A stretch of DNA of 64,000 nt from Adhaeribacter arboris (GTDB lineage Bacteria > Bacteroidota > Bacteroidia > Cytophagales > Hymenobacteraceae): NCBI RefSeq assembly GCF_003023845.1, contig NZ_PYFT01000001.1:434001-498000 (forward strand), in the 5' to 3' direction. This document shows, one piece after another, positions 36,921 through 45,304 of the stretch (positions are counted from its first letter, which is position 1; every line of letters begins with the position of its first letter). The position numbers were made by a program, and so were the translations under genes. The notes below the pieces were generated by a model. That model did not search any database and had not been told where the DNA came from. It saw only the letters and a program-made list of their open reading frames with translations.

Positions 36921-37451
36921 TTAAACTCCTACTTGTTGCGGTGGTGCTACTCTAACTTTCGGATTTATTTGGTTAGTACTCCCTTTAGCGGCCGCTTTGG
37001 TTAAACCTAAAAACAACACTTGCGACAAAACAACCAGGACCACTAATCTAATCTGACTTAAAAGCTCCCAAAGCTGCGCCCGCTTGGTTAAAGCAGCATC
37101 TACGGTTTCGGAAAAGGCGGTACCGGTGATAGCGAGAAGTTCCGGTACAAAGTAGATAGCCGTAATAATCAGGATAATAAAGTAGCCCGATAAGGTTATC
37201 AGCATACTTTTTCTTCTTTCGGTTTTCCAGGAAAGAATAAGGGCAGTAATAAAAAGAAGCAAAGTAATTGGATGAATCAGCTGCCAGAAGGCGCCGGCAT
37301 TCAGGCCGTATTGCCCTTGAAACATGCTCAACGAAGCGGGAGGGGCGGCGCTCCATTGCGGAACTACCGCTAAATGTTCATAAACCGCGGCTCCAATTAC
37401 AACCGCAAAAGAAAGGCAAGCGAACGAGTAGGCAAGGTCTTTCACATTCAT
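36921..37451 (-). CDS. Four-helix membrane protein (DUF1772-like)
   Basis: 176 residues with four membrane helices (about 8-28, 55-75, 82-105, 132-155). The layout, with an extended loop after helix 1, resembles DUF1772/anthrone-oxygenase-like proteins. Function unknown. Upstream of the cupin gene by 108 bases and downstream of the AraC gene. Confidence 0.6.
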   Translation of the reverse strand: MNVKDLAYSFACLSFAVVIGAAVYEHLAVVPQWSAAPPASLSMFQGQYGLNAGAFWQLIHPITLLLFITALILSWKTERRKSMLITLSGYFIILIITAIYFVPELLAITGTAFSETVDAALTKRAQLWELLSQIRLVVLVVLSQVLFLGLTKAAAKGSTNQINPKVRVAPPQQVGV

Positions 37452-37700
37452 AATGAATACTAATTTTAGGTGGATACATTACATTTTTAGTAAAAATACT
37501 ACCGGTATACAGCCCAAAAATTGTATCAAACGGACATCCTGCGGAAAAGAGGATTTTTTTATTAAATAATTGAGGTTTAAAGGAATAGAAGAACTAAAAC
37601 AAAAAGATTTGACTGGCTTTTACCTAAAATTGGCGTGTTCGCAAATTGTTTTCTTCCGCCGAAAAAGCAAAGATAATTTAAGAGGGAAGATGGGTAAACC

Positions 37701-38525
37701 TTACTTTTCGGAGAGGGTAAAAATATGCCCGGGTAGTTCTCCCATTGCTTTTTTGTATTGCCGGGGAGTTAAACCCGTAAATAGTTTAAACGTTCTCGCA
37801 AAGTGAGCCTGGTCGTAAAAGCCGCAATTATAAGTTATTTCGGTAAGCGAGGGGTGCGGTTGGTGTATTTGGTGCAAAGCGGACAAGTATTTTTTATAAA
37901 GCACTAACTCTTCCGTACTCATTCCCAAGTATTCGTTGCACAATCTGCTTAAATGGCGGGGAGTAACATTGTATTTGTCGCTAAGAGCGTGTACGGAAAG
38001 ATTAATAATTTCGGGGTCGGCATGCAGTTTAATAATGCGGTTGTTGGCCGCTAGTTCCGAACCTTCTTTTATTTTACACCTTACCCATTTCAGGATGGCC
38101 GCCACTTGTCCCGGAAAAGAAGGAGCCGCTCGTAGTTCCTCGGCTAAATTATCCAACGATTTACAAACTAAAGAACCGGCCAAAACCTGATCGTTAAATT
38201 CGAGAGTAGGAATATGGAAAATGTATTTCAGGGCAAAAGCATTAAACTGGATTCCCACAAAATACTGTTTGCTCCGGATAGATAAGTTATAAGGGGTAAA
38301 ATTAATGCCGTTAATAAAATAACTGGGTAGGTTAAAAATATCTTTCTCGTTTGACCGGAAACTGGTTATATCCTCCGAAAAATTGAAAATAATTTCCGCC
38401 GTTCCTTTTGGCAGGATTGTTTCGGTGCGCTTAACTAACTGAATGTCCTGAATACGCCAAATATGCCGAATCAATAAATTTTCGGGGCTGGTATTCGGCT
38501 GGAATATATTGGCTATTCGCTCCAT
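37701..38525 (-). CDS. AraC-family regulator
   Basis: 274 residues from the ATG at 38525 (a TTG four codons earlier is less likely). N-terminal DUF6597-like half, then AraC HTH pair: VHALSDKYNVTPRHLSRLCN and GFYDQAHFARTFKLFTGLTPRQY. Likely regulates the membrane protein and cupin downstream. Last gene before the palindrome array. Confidence 0.85.
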   Translation of the reverse strand: MERIANIFQPNTSPENLLIRHIWRIQDIQLVKRTETILPKGTAEIIFNFSEDITSFRSNEKDIFNLPSYFINGINFTPYNLSIRSKQYFVGIQFNAFALKYIFHIPTLEFNDQVLAGSLVCKSLDNLAEELRAAPSFPGQVAAILKWVRCKIKEGSELAANNRIIKLHADPEIINLSVHALSDKYNVTPRHLSRLCNEYLGMSTEELVLYKKYLSALHQIHQPHPSLTEITYNCGFYDQAHFARTFKLFTGLTPRQYKKAMGELPGHIFTLSEK

Positions 38526-38642
38526 GCGTATTTGCAAGTTAGTTAAAATTGCCCTTTGCTGCTAACAAATGCTTGCTGTTTATGGCGGATTACATAGCGG
38601 CTAAGCTTGACTAAAGATATCCTATTTAATAAAATCACCATT

Positions 38643-38731
38643 TCTGAACAGCTTCCGTCAGCCCGAATGAAAGTTGGTAGTAACCTGCAGCCGATGGTAC
38701 AACGTTTGGCCCCACTAACGCCAACCCTGGG
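38643..38731 (-). repeat. Array palindrome 1 (degenerate)
   Basis: TTCCGTCAGCCCG...GGTAGTAACCTGCAGCCG...ACAACGT.TGGCCCCACT aligns with the element at 42528-42729. It begins right at the stop of the Xre gene, as the other elements do with their genes. It is truncated on one side; probably the array's 3' end. Confidence 0.5.
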
Positions 38732-38959
38732 CTAGCGGTTTGTTGTTAGTTTGTCGTTGTTCACGTATTCCAAAATATCACCCGGTTGACAGTTCAGGGC
38801 TTTACAAATGGCGTCTAAGGTGCTAAAACGGATTGCTTTTGCCTTACCTGTCTTCAAGATGGAAAGATTAGATAATGTCAAATCAACTCTTTCGGCAAGT
38901 TCATTCAAAGAAATTTTTCTCTTTGCCATTATCACATCTAAGTTTACAACAATTGGCAT
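38732..38959 (-). CDS. Xre/Cro-type helix-turn-helix regulator
   Basis: 75 residues, a single HTH_26-like domain: ISLNELAERVDLTLSNLSILKTGK, then FSTLDAICKALNCQPGDILEY. Such small Xre proteins are normally encoded just after a DUF2975 membrane protein; here only the last ~42 codons of that partner remain (38963-39091). In the array it is the 3'-most gene. Confidence 0.85.
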   Translation of the reverse strand: MPIVVNLDVIMAKRKISLNELAERVDLTLSNLSILKTGKAKAIRFSTLDAICKALNCQPGDILEYVNNDKLTTNR

Positions 38960-38962
38960 ACC

Positions 38963-39091
38963 TTAAACAGTTAAATCGTTTTTGTGTTGGATTGCAACTC
39001 CTTTTTTAAAGATAGTTGCAATCCCATAAATTACAACTCCCATCCATATAAATGCTTGGCTATCTGCCCAAAACTGGTTTAGGTTGTTCAT
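38963..39091 (-). pseudogene. C-terminal remnant of DUF2975 membrane protein
   Basis: A 42-codon frame: one membrane helix (FIWMGVVIYGIATIF) followed by KKGVAIQHKNDLTV, the usual end of DUF2975 proteins. It stops three bases before the Xre gene. Its 5' end coincides with the palindrome at 39092, so the first ~120 codons are missing. Confidence 0.65.
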
Positions 39092-39370
39092 AACATAGCC
39101 CTTATGCTGCGGTTTTTGGCGGGTTGTCGGGCTACATAGCTTAGTATTTTAATTAAAAAGTGAAGTAACTAATTCGTGTTATTTGCCTTGAGACAACACT
39201 GTTGAATGGGTTTGATAAATCTATAGTGTGCATAAGTATGACAACTACCTAAAATAAGTATGCTTTCAGAAGCGAGATGATCAAGATAACCGGACTTAAG
39301 CCGAACAGCGAACTGCTGCTGATGCTAACAACGTCCAGCCAAACTTGCAGCAAACCCCATGCTGCCGGCC
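39092..39370 (-). repeat. Array palindrome 2
   Basis: Left part 39092-39140 contains CATAGCCC pairing with GGGCTACATAG. Right part 39290-39370 has CGGACTTAAGCCG, GCGAACTGCTGCTGATGCTA, ACAACGTCCAGCC and TTGCAGCAAACCCCATG, shared with elements 5, 6 and 7. It ends eight bases before the stop of the gene at 39379. The middle ~150 bases show nothing. Confidence 0.65.
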
Positions 39371-39378
39371 GTTTTATT

Positions 39379-39945
39379 TCACTCGTATTCGTCATCGTCT
39401 GCAAGAGGGTAGACTGACCAGTCCCAATACTCCAAAATGCTTTCTTCAAACCTGTCGTTGCTTTCATTGTAAGCATGAGCATGTGGAACCGGAAAAGAAA
39501 AATTTTGTTCTTTGAAGCCTTCTTTGTCCAAAAGGGTAATATATTTTTCAGTCTGCCCGTACGCAAAAATTAGGTTGTGTTGGTCATAAATAAATCTTCC
39601 CGAATTGTCAAGTGTACAAATCCAAAGATGGTGTCTGCCGTCCGTTTCAAAATACAGTTTGTATTCAAGCAGAAAATGTTTCAATTCTTCTTTTGTTTCA
39701 ATTAAGGGTGATTGATAACGTCCACGTTCGTTGTCAAGTCGTGATACGACTAAAACATAGAGGATGTAAAATGGCGGGGTTAATGTGTCAACAAGTCTAA
39801 GAATTAATTCAATTTGATTTTTTGAAGCTGCTATTATAAGTCGGCTATGCTCAACTTCATAAATTTTTCCGTAGTCGTGAGTAATCTCATGTCCTTTACT
39901 GTCATAAGAAGTAAATTTTGCTTCGGATAAAAGTTCAGGCTCCAT
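39379..39945 (-). CDS. Hypothetical protein in array
   Basis: 188 residues, acidic, no signal peptide. It has alternating strands and helices, including GRHHLWICTLDNSGRFIYD, and an acidic tail (PLADDDEYE). Family not recognised. Flanked on both sides by array palindromes, same orientation as its neighbours. Confidence 0.6.
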   Translation of the reverse strand: MEPELLSEAKFTSYDSKGHEITHDYGKIYEVEHSRLIIAASKNQIELILRLVDTLTPPFYILYVLVVSRLDNERGRYQSPLIETKEELKHFLLEYKLYFETDGRHHLWICTLDNSGRFIYDQHNLIFAYGQTEKYITLLDKEGFKEQNFSFPVPHAHAYNESNDRFEESILEYWDWSVYPLADDDEYE

Positions 39946-40013
39946 AATTTTTGTTCACTGAAAAGATGTCTCTGTTAAAACTTATTGCTGTCGTTCAAAA
40001 AAATTGCAGGCAA

Positions 40014-40152
40014 CGTTCGAGTATTTGCGAAGGCAGGGAATTCAATGATTGTCCAGCCCGGTACAAATGACCCATTAAAATTATATTCTTGAAGTTATGA
40101 ACCAAAGTTGAAAATTGAACGTCGAGCCCGAACTGCTGCTGATGCCGGCACA
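40014..40152 (-). repeat. Array palindrome 3 (partial)
   Basis: Contains AACGTCGAGCCCGAACTGCTG and CTGATGCCGGCAC, shared with elements 2 and 7, and GCAACGTTCGAG near the left end. It begins about nine bases after the acyltransferase stop. Some core bases are missing compared with element 7. Confidence 0.5.
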
Positions 40153-40161
40153 TAGCTGAAG

Positions 40162-41346
40162 TTACAACTTCCTGCCCTGCTTTTGCAAATACCTTGTTGG
40201 TGGCAGTTTTTTATCTTTCGTGTAAATAAACTGCCTTGCTAACCATTTTCTGATTGGCAAATCATACATTTTCAATGCTGCGTACGCCAGGGCAATTGCT
40301 CCTATTATCAATAAAATACCTATTAGAGCACCTTGTGCTAGTGGCGTTTTATTGTTGGTAATCCAGGCATAATAAACGCAGACAAAAGGAAAATGGGTAA
40401 TGTAAAGCGGGTATGAAATATCGCCCAGAAAAGTGCAGACCTTTTGGCTCCTAACTCCTTTCACTTCCCCAATGGCGCCCAGGTATATTATTAGCGGGAA
40501 AACAAGGACAATGATTAGAGCCTCATACAACCCGTTTAACCAAAGATGCTCGTGACCTCCCACGCGTGGAAAACTTAAAACCAAAACCAATAAAGCACTG
40601 GTTAACAAAAAAGTCCTTTTATTGCTTCCAATCTTCACGGTCCTGCGCAGTAGCATGCCTGCCATGTAAGGAAACAGAAGACGGGTGAAGCCAATTCGTA
40701 ATTGTTCTGGCTCCAATGACCACCCGCCAATCAAATCACCTGATGTTTTGGTTATCGCCAAATGGAACAAAGCAACAGCCGCCATGAATACGAACAGGGA
40801 AAGAACCAGGTTGGGTAATTTTCTTAAAATAAATACATGTAAAATGTTTGCCAGATACTCAAAAAACAGCGACCAGGCCGGTCCGTTAAGCGGATGCATT
40901 TCGTTCCAGCCCCGAATATCCATCGCTGGTGGTATCGGGATCAAAGAATACCCAACACCCGTTATCATAACCAACTGCCAAACCGGTGTACCGGCTATTT
41001 TCGGAAAAACGGCTGACGCTTGTGAATAGAAAAGCAAAGCACCAAAGGTCATTCCCAGGATGATGAGCGGGTGCAACCGTATCAACCTGCGCTTGCAAAA
41101 ATCAACAACAGTCATCTTGTTCCAGCGGTCGTCATAGGCATGTGCCATAACATACCCGGAAAGCATAAAGAAAAAATCAACCGCCAAATAGCCATGGTTG
41201 ATAAACAGTTTGTGGTAGTCGCCTTCGCAAAACAATTCGAAGGTGTGCATTGTAACGACCATGATGGCAGCAAGCCCGCGCAAAGCATCCAGAATGAGCA
41301 GATGCTTCTTTGAGTCAATGAAAGTGGAGTTAGAATTTTGTATCAC
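40162..41346 (-). CDS. Acyltransferase family 3 membrane protein
   Basis: 394 residues from GTG 41346. About ten membrane helices. The N-terminal family motif is LRGLAAIMVVTMHTFEL, with the catalytic-type His, then YLAVDFFFMLSGYVMAH. OafA-like enzymes add acyl groups to surface sugars or peptidoglycan. In the array it is the only large integral enzyme, and codon use looks like its cassette neighbours (more AT-rich than core genes). Confidence 0.85.
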   Translation of the reverse strand: MIQNSNSTFIDSKKHLLILDALRGLAAIMVVTMHTFELFCEGDYHKLFINHGYLAVDFFFMLSGYVMAHAYDDRWNKMTVVDFCKRRLIRLHPLIILGMTFGALLFYSQASAVFPKIAGTPVWQLVMITGVGYSLIPIPPAMDIRGWNEMHPLNGPAWSLFFEYLANILHVFILRKLPNLVLSLFVFMAAVALFHLAITKTSGDLIGGWSLEPEQLRIGFTRLLFPYMAGMLLRRTVKIGSNKRTFLLTSALLVLVLSFPRVGGHEHLWLNGLYEALIIVLVFPLIIYLGAIGEVKGVRSQKVCTFLGDISYPLYITHFPFVCVYYAWITNNKTPLAQGALIGILLIIGAIALAYAALKMYDLPIRKWLARQFIYTKDKKLPPTRYLQKQGRKL

Positions 41347-41380
41347 TTTGTTTTCTAATTATATCAATGCTTTGCCAATT

Positions 41381-41519
41381 GCCACCAACGTTTGCCCGCT
41401 TGCTGAAGTAGCGGCATTGGCAGTTCTGTCGTTGATTTATTTTATGAGGTACACAAAATGTTCGTCGGTTTAATCCCTGTATTTCAACCGCTAATTTAGC
41501 AAGCATTTGTTAGGGGCGC
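41381..41519 (-). repeat. Array palindrome 4 (attC-like shape)
   Basis: Arms: 41381-41414 (CCAACGTTTGCCCGCTTGCT) and 41488-41519 (AGCAAGCATTTGTTAGGGGC). On the minus strand this reads CCTAAC-AAATG-CTTGCTAAATTAGCGG ... CCGCTACTTCAGCAAGCGGG-CAAAC-GTTGG. The imperfect stem with unpaired bases near AAC/GTT ends has the layout of integron attC sites. Arm sequences differ from elements 5-7. Confidence 0.6.
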
Positions 41520-41601
41520 TTTGCCATCTAAAGCATATCAGCCCAAGGCATTTTCTTTTATGCGTGATCTCACCACCTGCGTTTACAATTCGCTTTCAGC
41601 G

Positions 41602-41826
41602 TCAATAGCCCGTTGCCTGGCCGTCTTTGCGAGATTCTGAAGCGCCATAGTATACGCCGCCCTTCAGCATAATGGCTTGATAGCCCCCAAAAATGCCTTT
41701 GCCCATTCGGATAAGGTGTCCTTTGTCCATTAAACTGCTGATAACCTCCGGCTTAAATCCAGACTCAAGATAAGTACTGCCGACACGTTCTATATGACCG
41801 CCGTAATTTGTAGTTCCTTCGTGAAA
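41602..41826 (-). pseudogene. C-terminal remnant of gamma-glutamyltranspeptidase
   Basis: The frame encodes EVISSLMDKGHLIRMGKG, then GGYQAIMLKGGVYYGASE and SRKDGQATGY, which is the C-terminal end of gamma-glutamyltranspeptidase (usual length above 500 residues). The frame runs upstream into palindrome 5 without a start of its own. Only ~70 codons remain. Confidence 0.7.
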
Positions 41827-41911
41827 TCTCGCCCGGACTGAAGGCGAATAGCGAACAAATGCTGGTGCAAACAACTTCCAGCTACACTTGCAGCAAGCCC
41901 CATGTTGTGTG
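41827..41911 (-). repeat. Array palindrome 5 (half element)
   Basis: GCCCGGACTGAAGGCGAATA, CAACTTCCAGC and TTGCAGCAAGCCCCATGTTG match elements 2, 6 and 7. Ends 16 bases before the stop of the cupin gene. The opposite arm is missing; the gamma-glutamyltranspeptidase remnant abuts it there. Confidence 0.65.
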
Positions 41912-41927
41912 AAATTTTTCCTTCCAG

Positions 41928-42494
41928 CTAGTCAATTTTCAAAGGTGGTCCAACAACCTGCATGTCATTATCTGCAAAAATTTTTGCTATTTCCTGCTGA
42001 CTTGGTTCATGGTTTAACGAAGCCATAGTCACAAAGAAATTTTCCAATTTCCCTGCCGGTTGCATTATTACAGTCATTTTTCCTTTTTCTGATACTTGTG
42101 TCCAAGCATGAGCGACTTGTCTTGGCAAAAAGATACTGTCACCAGTTGTTAAATTATATATTTCGTCTCCTACCTTAAACTTATATGCACCTTGTATGAC
42201 ATAAAATATTTCGTCCTGTGCATTGTGAATGTGTAAAGGTGTTCCTTTGCCCTGCGACAGTGAAGTCTGCTCAAAAATTGCAAGTTCGCCATTAGTGTCG
42301 CTTCCAGAAACTTTCACATCAAGAATATTTGAGTTTACTCCTTTCAATTTAATGTGTCCGTGAATTCGCCCTTCGCCTGCTAATATCTTAAACCCTTTTT
42401 TTTGTCTAGGCAATTTGTCCTTCAATTGCGAAAGTGCAAAAAGTGGAGCTGACATTACAGTCAGAATAGATGCAATAAATTTGTTTCTTTTCAT
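41928..42494 (-). CDS. Secreted cupin protein
   Basis: 188 residues with a signal peptide (RNKFIASILTVMSAPLFALS). The cupin domain (~60-165) carries PLHIHNAQDEIFYVIQG (two His and Glu) and LPRQVAHAWTQ (final His). Possibly a periplasmic metal-dependent dioxygenase or sugar-binding protein. Substrate unknown. Flanked by palindromes 5 and 6. Confidence 0.75.
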   Translation of the reverse strand: MKRNKFIASILTVMSAPLFALSQLKDKLPRQKKGFKILAGEGRIHGHIKLKGVNSNILDVKVSGSDTNGELAIFEQTSLSQGKGTPLHIHNAQDEIFYVIQGAYKFKVGDEIYNLTTGDSIFLPRQVAHAWTQVSEKGKMTVIMQPAGKLENFFVTMASLNHEPSQQEIAKIFADNDMQVVGPPLKID

Positions 42495-42527
42495 GTCTGT
42501 AATTATCTAAAAGTTTGTAATAAAGTT

Positions 42528-42729
42528 ACATACAACGAACAGGGCTTGCTGCAGGTGTGGAATTAGTATTCCGTCTGCCCGGAACCGCTGCTGAATAATG
42601 AACTAAAGTACAGTTCAAAAACCAAAAGCCCAATAGCATTCCGTCAAGCCCGGACTGAATCCGAGTAGCGAACTGCTGCCGAAGCTAACAACGTCCAGCC
42701 CCACTTGCACAAAGCTTCATGTTGTGCGT
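42528..42729 (-). repeat. Array palindrome 6
   Basis: 202 bp. Ends ACATACAAC (42528) and GTTGTGCGT (42721-42729). Inner arms GGGCTTGCTGCAGGTGTGG and CCCCACTTGCACAAAGCTT are imperfect complements. Interior CCGTCAAGCCCGGACTGAAT and AACTGCTGCCGAAGCTAACA. The stop of the gene at 42735 lies five bases beyond it. Confidence 0.75.
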
Positions 42730-42734
42730 TCGCC

Positions 42735-43814
42735 TTATCCGAAAGTAACATCGAACCTATTTAGAATATGCTCAATCTCCGCTTTTAACTCTAACGTTGA
42801 AGGCAAATCAATGAATTTTTCCCTAGCTTGTGTTAAGCCGTCTAACAGGTTAGTTAATTTGATATTTTGTCGGAAAAGTTCATTCGATTTCCTCGATGCA
42901 CAGAAATAGAAAATTAAAATAAGTTCTTGAGTACTTAGGTTACTTTTTAAGTAGTCAATAAAAAACTGATTTCCATTATTTTCGATTATGAAGTTTATAA
43001 GGTATGATAAACTTTTGGTGTAGCCATCCGTAAATCCGCTAAATTCACGATAAATATCATCATAGACGGTTATATAGATGTTTTCTCTCTCACTGAAATC
43101 TATTTTGTAAAAATTGACGTGACCTATTGCCCTTAACGCGTTGTTTGCATTTTCATTTTTATTGTCGGTACTTCCAACAACATGTTTGATGTATTCCCAT
43201 CTGTCATTAAAACCTTTTCTCTCTACTATCGATTGTTTTAGTTTCTTTGCGTTATCGGGAGATGGTAAATCATTCAGAGTAGTCGCTTGAAGGATTTTAA
43301 TATAATGAACCAAATCTATTTTTTCAGGCTGTTTGGCCAATAGTTGTCGACCTAATCCAATACATTCAAAGTCAATCTTTTTGAAGAATATGTTGACTAA
43401 GTTATCTAGAGCTTTATAACTTGTGTTTTCGGAGTAAGAAAAATTAATTATTCGTTGGTTGAGATTGTCAACAAGACGAAAAAATAGCTGCTCTTTCAAT
43501 AGATTGGTTTGTTCTTTTTGATTTCTATTGAAGATGTCAACTTGGATTTTGTTTGCTTTTAGTTGCATATAAAAAGCAAGAAATGTAATGAACACTCCAG
43601 CCAAAGCAATAAAGGGGTTCATTAGTCCTCCAATAGTATCACCAATTGGTCCAGTGTCCTTGAAGTTGTATCGTTGATTATTTGATGGACCCGTGAAAAT
43701 AATCGGGGCTAAAAATGAAAATAGGATTAGTATTACTGAAAGAACTATTAATCCGATAATTACATTGTCATTTTTTTCCGACTTATCTACATTGTCTTGA
43801 CTTTCTAATGCCAT
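42735..43814 (-). CDS. Putative phage abortive-infection membrane protein (putAbiC-like)
   Basis: 359 residues. Two N-terminal membrane helices (~18-40 and ~62-84) surround GDTIGGLMNPFIALAGVF, the signature of the putAbiC family (PF16872). The cytoplasmic rest is helical, with FFRLVDNLNQRI after the second helix. Family members are annotated as putative abortive-infection proteins on the basis of relatives in phage-defence settings. Placed between palindromes 6 and 7, it behaves like a single-gene defence cassette. Function is not proven. Confidence 0.7.
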   Translation of the reverse strand: MALESQDNVDKSEKNDNVIIGLIVLSVILILFSFLAPIIFTGPSNNQRYNFKDTGPIGDTIGGLMNPFIALAGVFITFLAFYMQLKANKIQVDIFNRNQKEQTNLLKEQLFFRLVDNLNQRIINFSYSENTSYKALDNLVNIFFKKIDFECIGLGRQLLAKQPEKIDLVHYIKILQATTLNDLPSPDNAKKLKQSIVERKGFNDRWEYIKHVVGSTDNKNENANNALRAIGHVNFYKIDFSERENIYITVYDDIYREFSGFTDGYTKSLSYLINFIIENNGNQFFIDYLKSNLSTQELILIFYFCASRKSNELFRQNIKLTNLLDGLTQAREKFIDLPSTLELKAEIEHILNRFDVTFG

Positions 43815-43863
43815 TTAAGAATTTATTGAGTTAGTTCAAGTTTAAAAGAGGTTACAAAGGGTG

Positions 43864-44063
43864 ACGCACAACGAACAGGTATTGCTGCAGTTTGGGCATT
43901 TGAAACTCGTCACGCCGGGACTGCTGCTGATAACTGTACTGTTGCTGATGTTTTGTTCAAAAGTCAAATTTATAACGTCAAGCCGGAATTAAAGCTGAAT
44001 TTTTAACTGCTGCTGATGCTTACAACGTCCAGCCCAAATTGCAGCAATACCCATGTTGTGCGT
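43864..44063 (-). repeat. Array palindrome 7 (most complete)
   Basis: 200 bp. Terminal arms ACGCACAAC (43864-43872) and GTTGTGCGT (44055-44063) are perfect complements. Inner arms TATTGCTGCAGTTTGGGC and GCCCAAATTGCAGCAATA match at 17 of 18, separated from the ends by unpaired bases. Begins eight bases after the stop of the gene at 44072. Confidence 0.8.
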
Positions 44064-44071
44064 AGTTAAAG

Positions 44072-44779
44072 TCAGGCAACGTTTAATAAGTCAGTCTGAA
44101 TTTTTGTCAAACAAAAAGAAACTTGCGGATAATAGTCATTAAGCCTACTTCTTGCTTCTTGCAGAACTGTCCTTATTTGTTCATCATCTGTGAGTGGCGA
44201 AATAGTTTCTCGTATTACATAAGAAGGTGTGTGAGTATACTTATCAACTCCGTTGTCTTCAAGCAATTTTGAAATCCAACTGTCCAAGTCATTGTCGTCA
44301 AGCATCGGAGTTGTAAAGTCTAAAAAATAATTGAAGAGAGAAACTAAAAAGCGTTTTTCTAAAAGGTTATCAGCTGTTAATAAGATTGCAGCGGATTTAG
44401 AGCGAACCTCAATTCTATTATAGTCATTTTTATTTCTTTCTTTTTCAATAAAGTCCTTGATAAAAATTATGCGCTTATTATAATCATCAATTGTGTTGTC
44501 GGACATAAAGTATATTTTTTGCGGGTCGCTTTTTGTCACACCTTCAATTTCAGGGATGTCAATAGTGCTTTCGTCCTTAAGCGGTAATGCAGCAATACAG
44601 AAGTCAATGATTTTAATGTATTCTGCGTGTATTGTATTGAAGGTTTGATAAACTGGGAGTATTACTTCCTTAAACTTCTTTTCACGCTGCGCTTGCTCAT
44701 ATTCGCCTATTTTGAAAATTATGTCAAAAAAGTCCTTGAAGGCTTTTGCAAGAATTCCGAAGGATGGCAATGATAGCAT
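44072..44779 (-). CDS. Hypothetical helical protein in array
   Basis: 235 residues, mostly helical, no signal peptide or clear membrane segment. Segments KDFFDIIFKIGEYEQAQRE and KIQTDLLNVA suggest coiled coils at both ends. Not recognised. It is the 5'-most gene of the array in transcription order and neighbours the putAbiC-like gene, so a defence role is possible but only by association. Confidence 0.6.
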   Translation of the reverse strand: MLSLPSFGILAKAFKDFFDIIFKIGEYEQAQREKKFKEVILPVYQTFNTIHAEYIKIIDFCIAALPLKDESTIDIPEIEGVTKSDPQKIYFMSDNTIDDYNKRIIFIKDFIEKERNKNDYNRIEVRSKSAAILLTADNLLEKRFLVSLFNYFLDFTTPMLDDNDLDSWISKLLEDNGVDKYTHTPSYVIRETISPLTDDEQIRTVLQEARSRLNDYYPQVSFCLTKIQTDLLNVA

Positions 44780-44948
44780 TTCAATGATTTTGGTTGGTCA
44801 ATTAATTACGCACAACTCTTAAATAGACGCATGTTTTCGCCTATTGTAAACAAATATACAAATACCACCTGTTTTTGCAATTCGTGAAAATGTTTTTTGT
44901 AATTCATCTATATTTCAACAAATTATGTGTATACTAAGCCATTCAGCC

Positions 44949-45036
44949 ATACAAAATGCGTTACGCGTATTTGGTATGGCTGGATGCGGTGCTTTTAAAA
45001 CCCGGCAATACCAAATACGCGTATCGCATTTTGTAT
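44949..45036. repeat. Long inverted repeat at the array edge
   Basis: Arms of 29 bases (44949-44977 and 45008-45036) match with one mismatch, containing TACGCGTATTTGGTAT. The 30-base loop contains GCGGTGC, which recurs as GCACCGC just downstream. Not obviously related to the other array palindromes. The rest of 44780-45207 shows no gene. Confidence 0.7.
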
Positions 45037-45207
45037 TACTAAATAAGTCGATACTATAAAATGCACCGCCTGATTTTTCAAGGTATGTAATTTATTGCTT
45101 TTTCTTGTTTACTGGGTTATTTTTTACTAGTTTGATGTTACTAATCCAGAACAATACTAAGCTCCATTAAAAACTATTGTTTTGAAATTTCTTTTTAAGG
45201 AAAATGT

Positions 45208-45244
45208 AAATTCCATTTACCCTTTAAAGGAGCAAATGGAATTT
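45208..45244 (-). terminator. Hairpin after lipoprotein gene
   Basis: AAATTCCATTT / AAATGGAATTT perfect 11-bp stem located ~60 bases past the stop of the minus-strand lipoprotein gene. T tract is weak. Confidence 0.45.
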
Positions 45245-45304
45245 TACTGCCTGAATGAATGGTTTGAATATTCTTTGTTCGTTCCGGCTCAAGGCAGAAT
45301 TTTA

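Noticed and set aside
38643-44063. CRISPR array
   Set aside because: Repeats are ~100-200 bp, imperfect and palindromic, spaced by whole genes; no short regular spacers and no cas genes.
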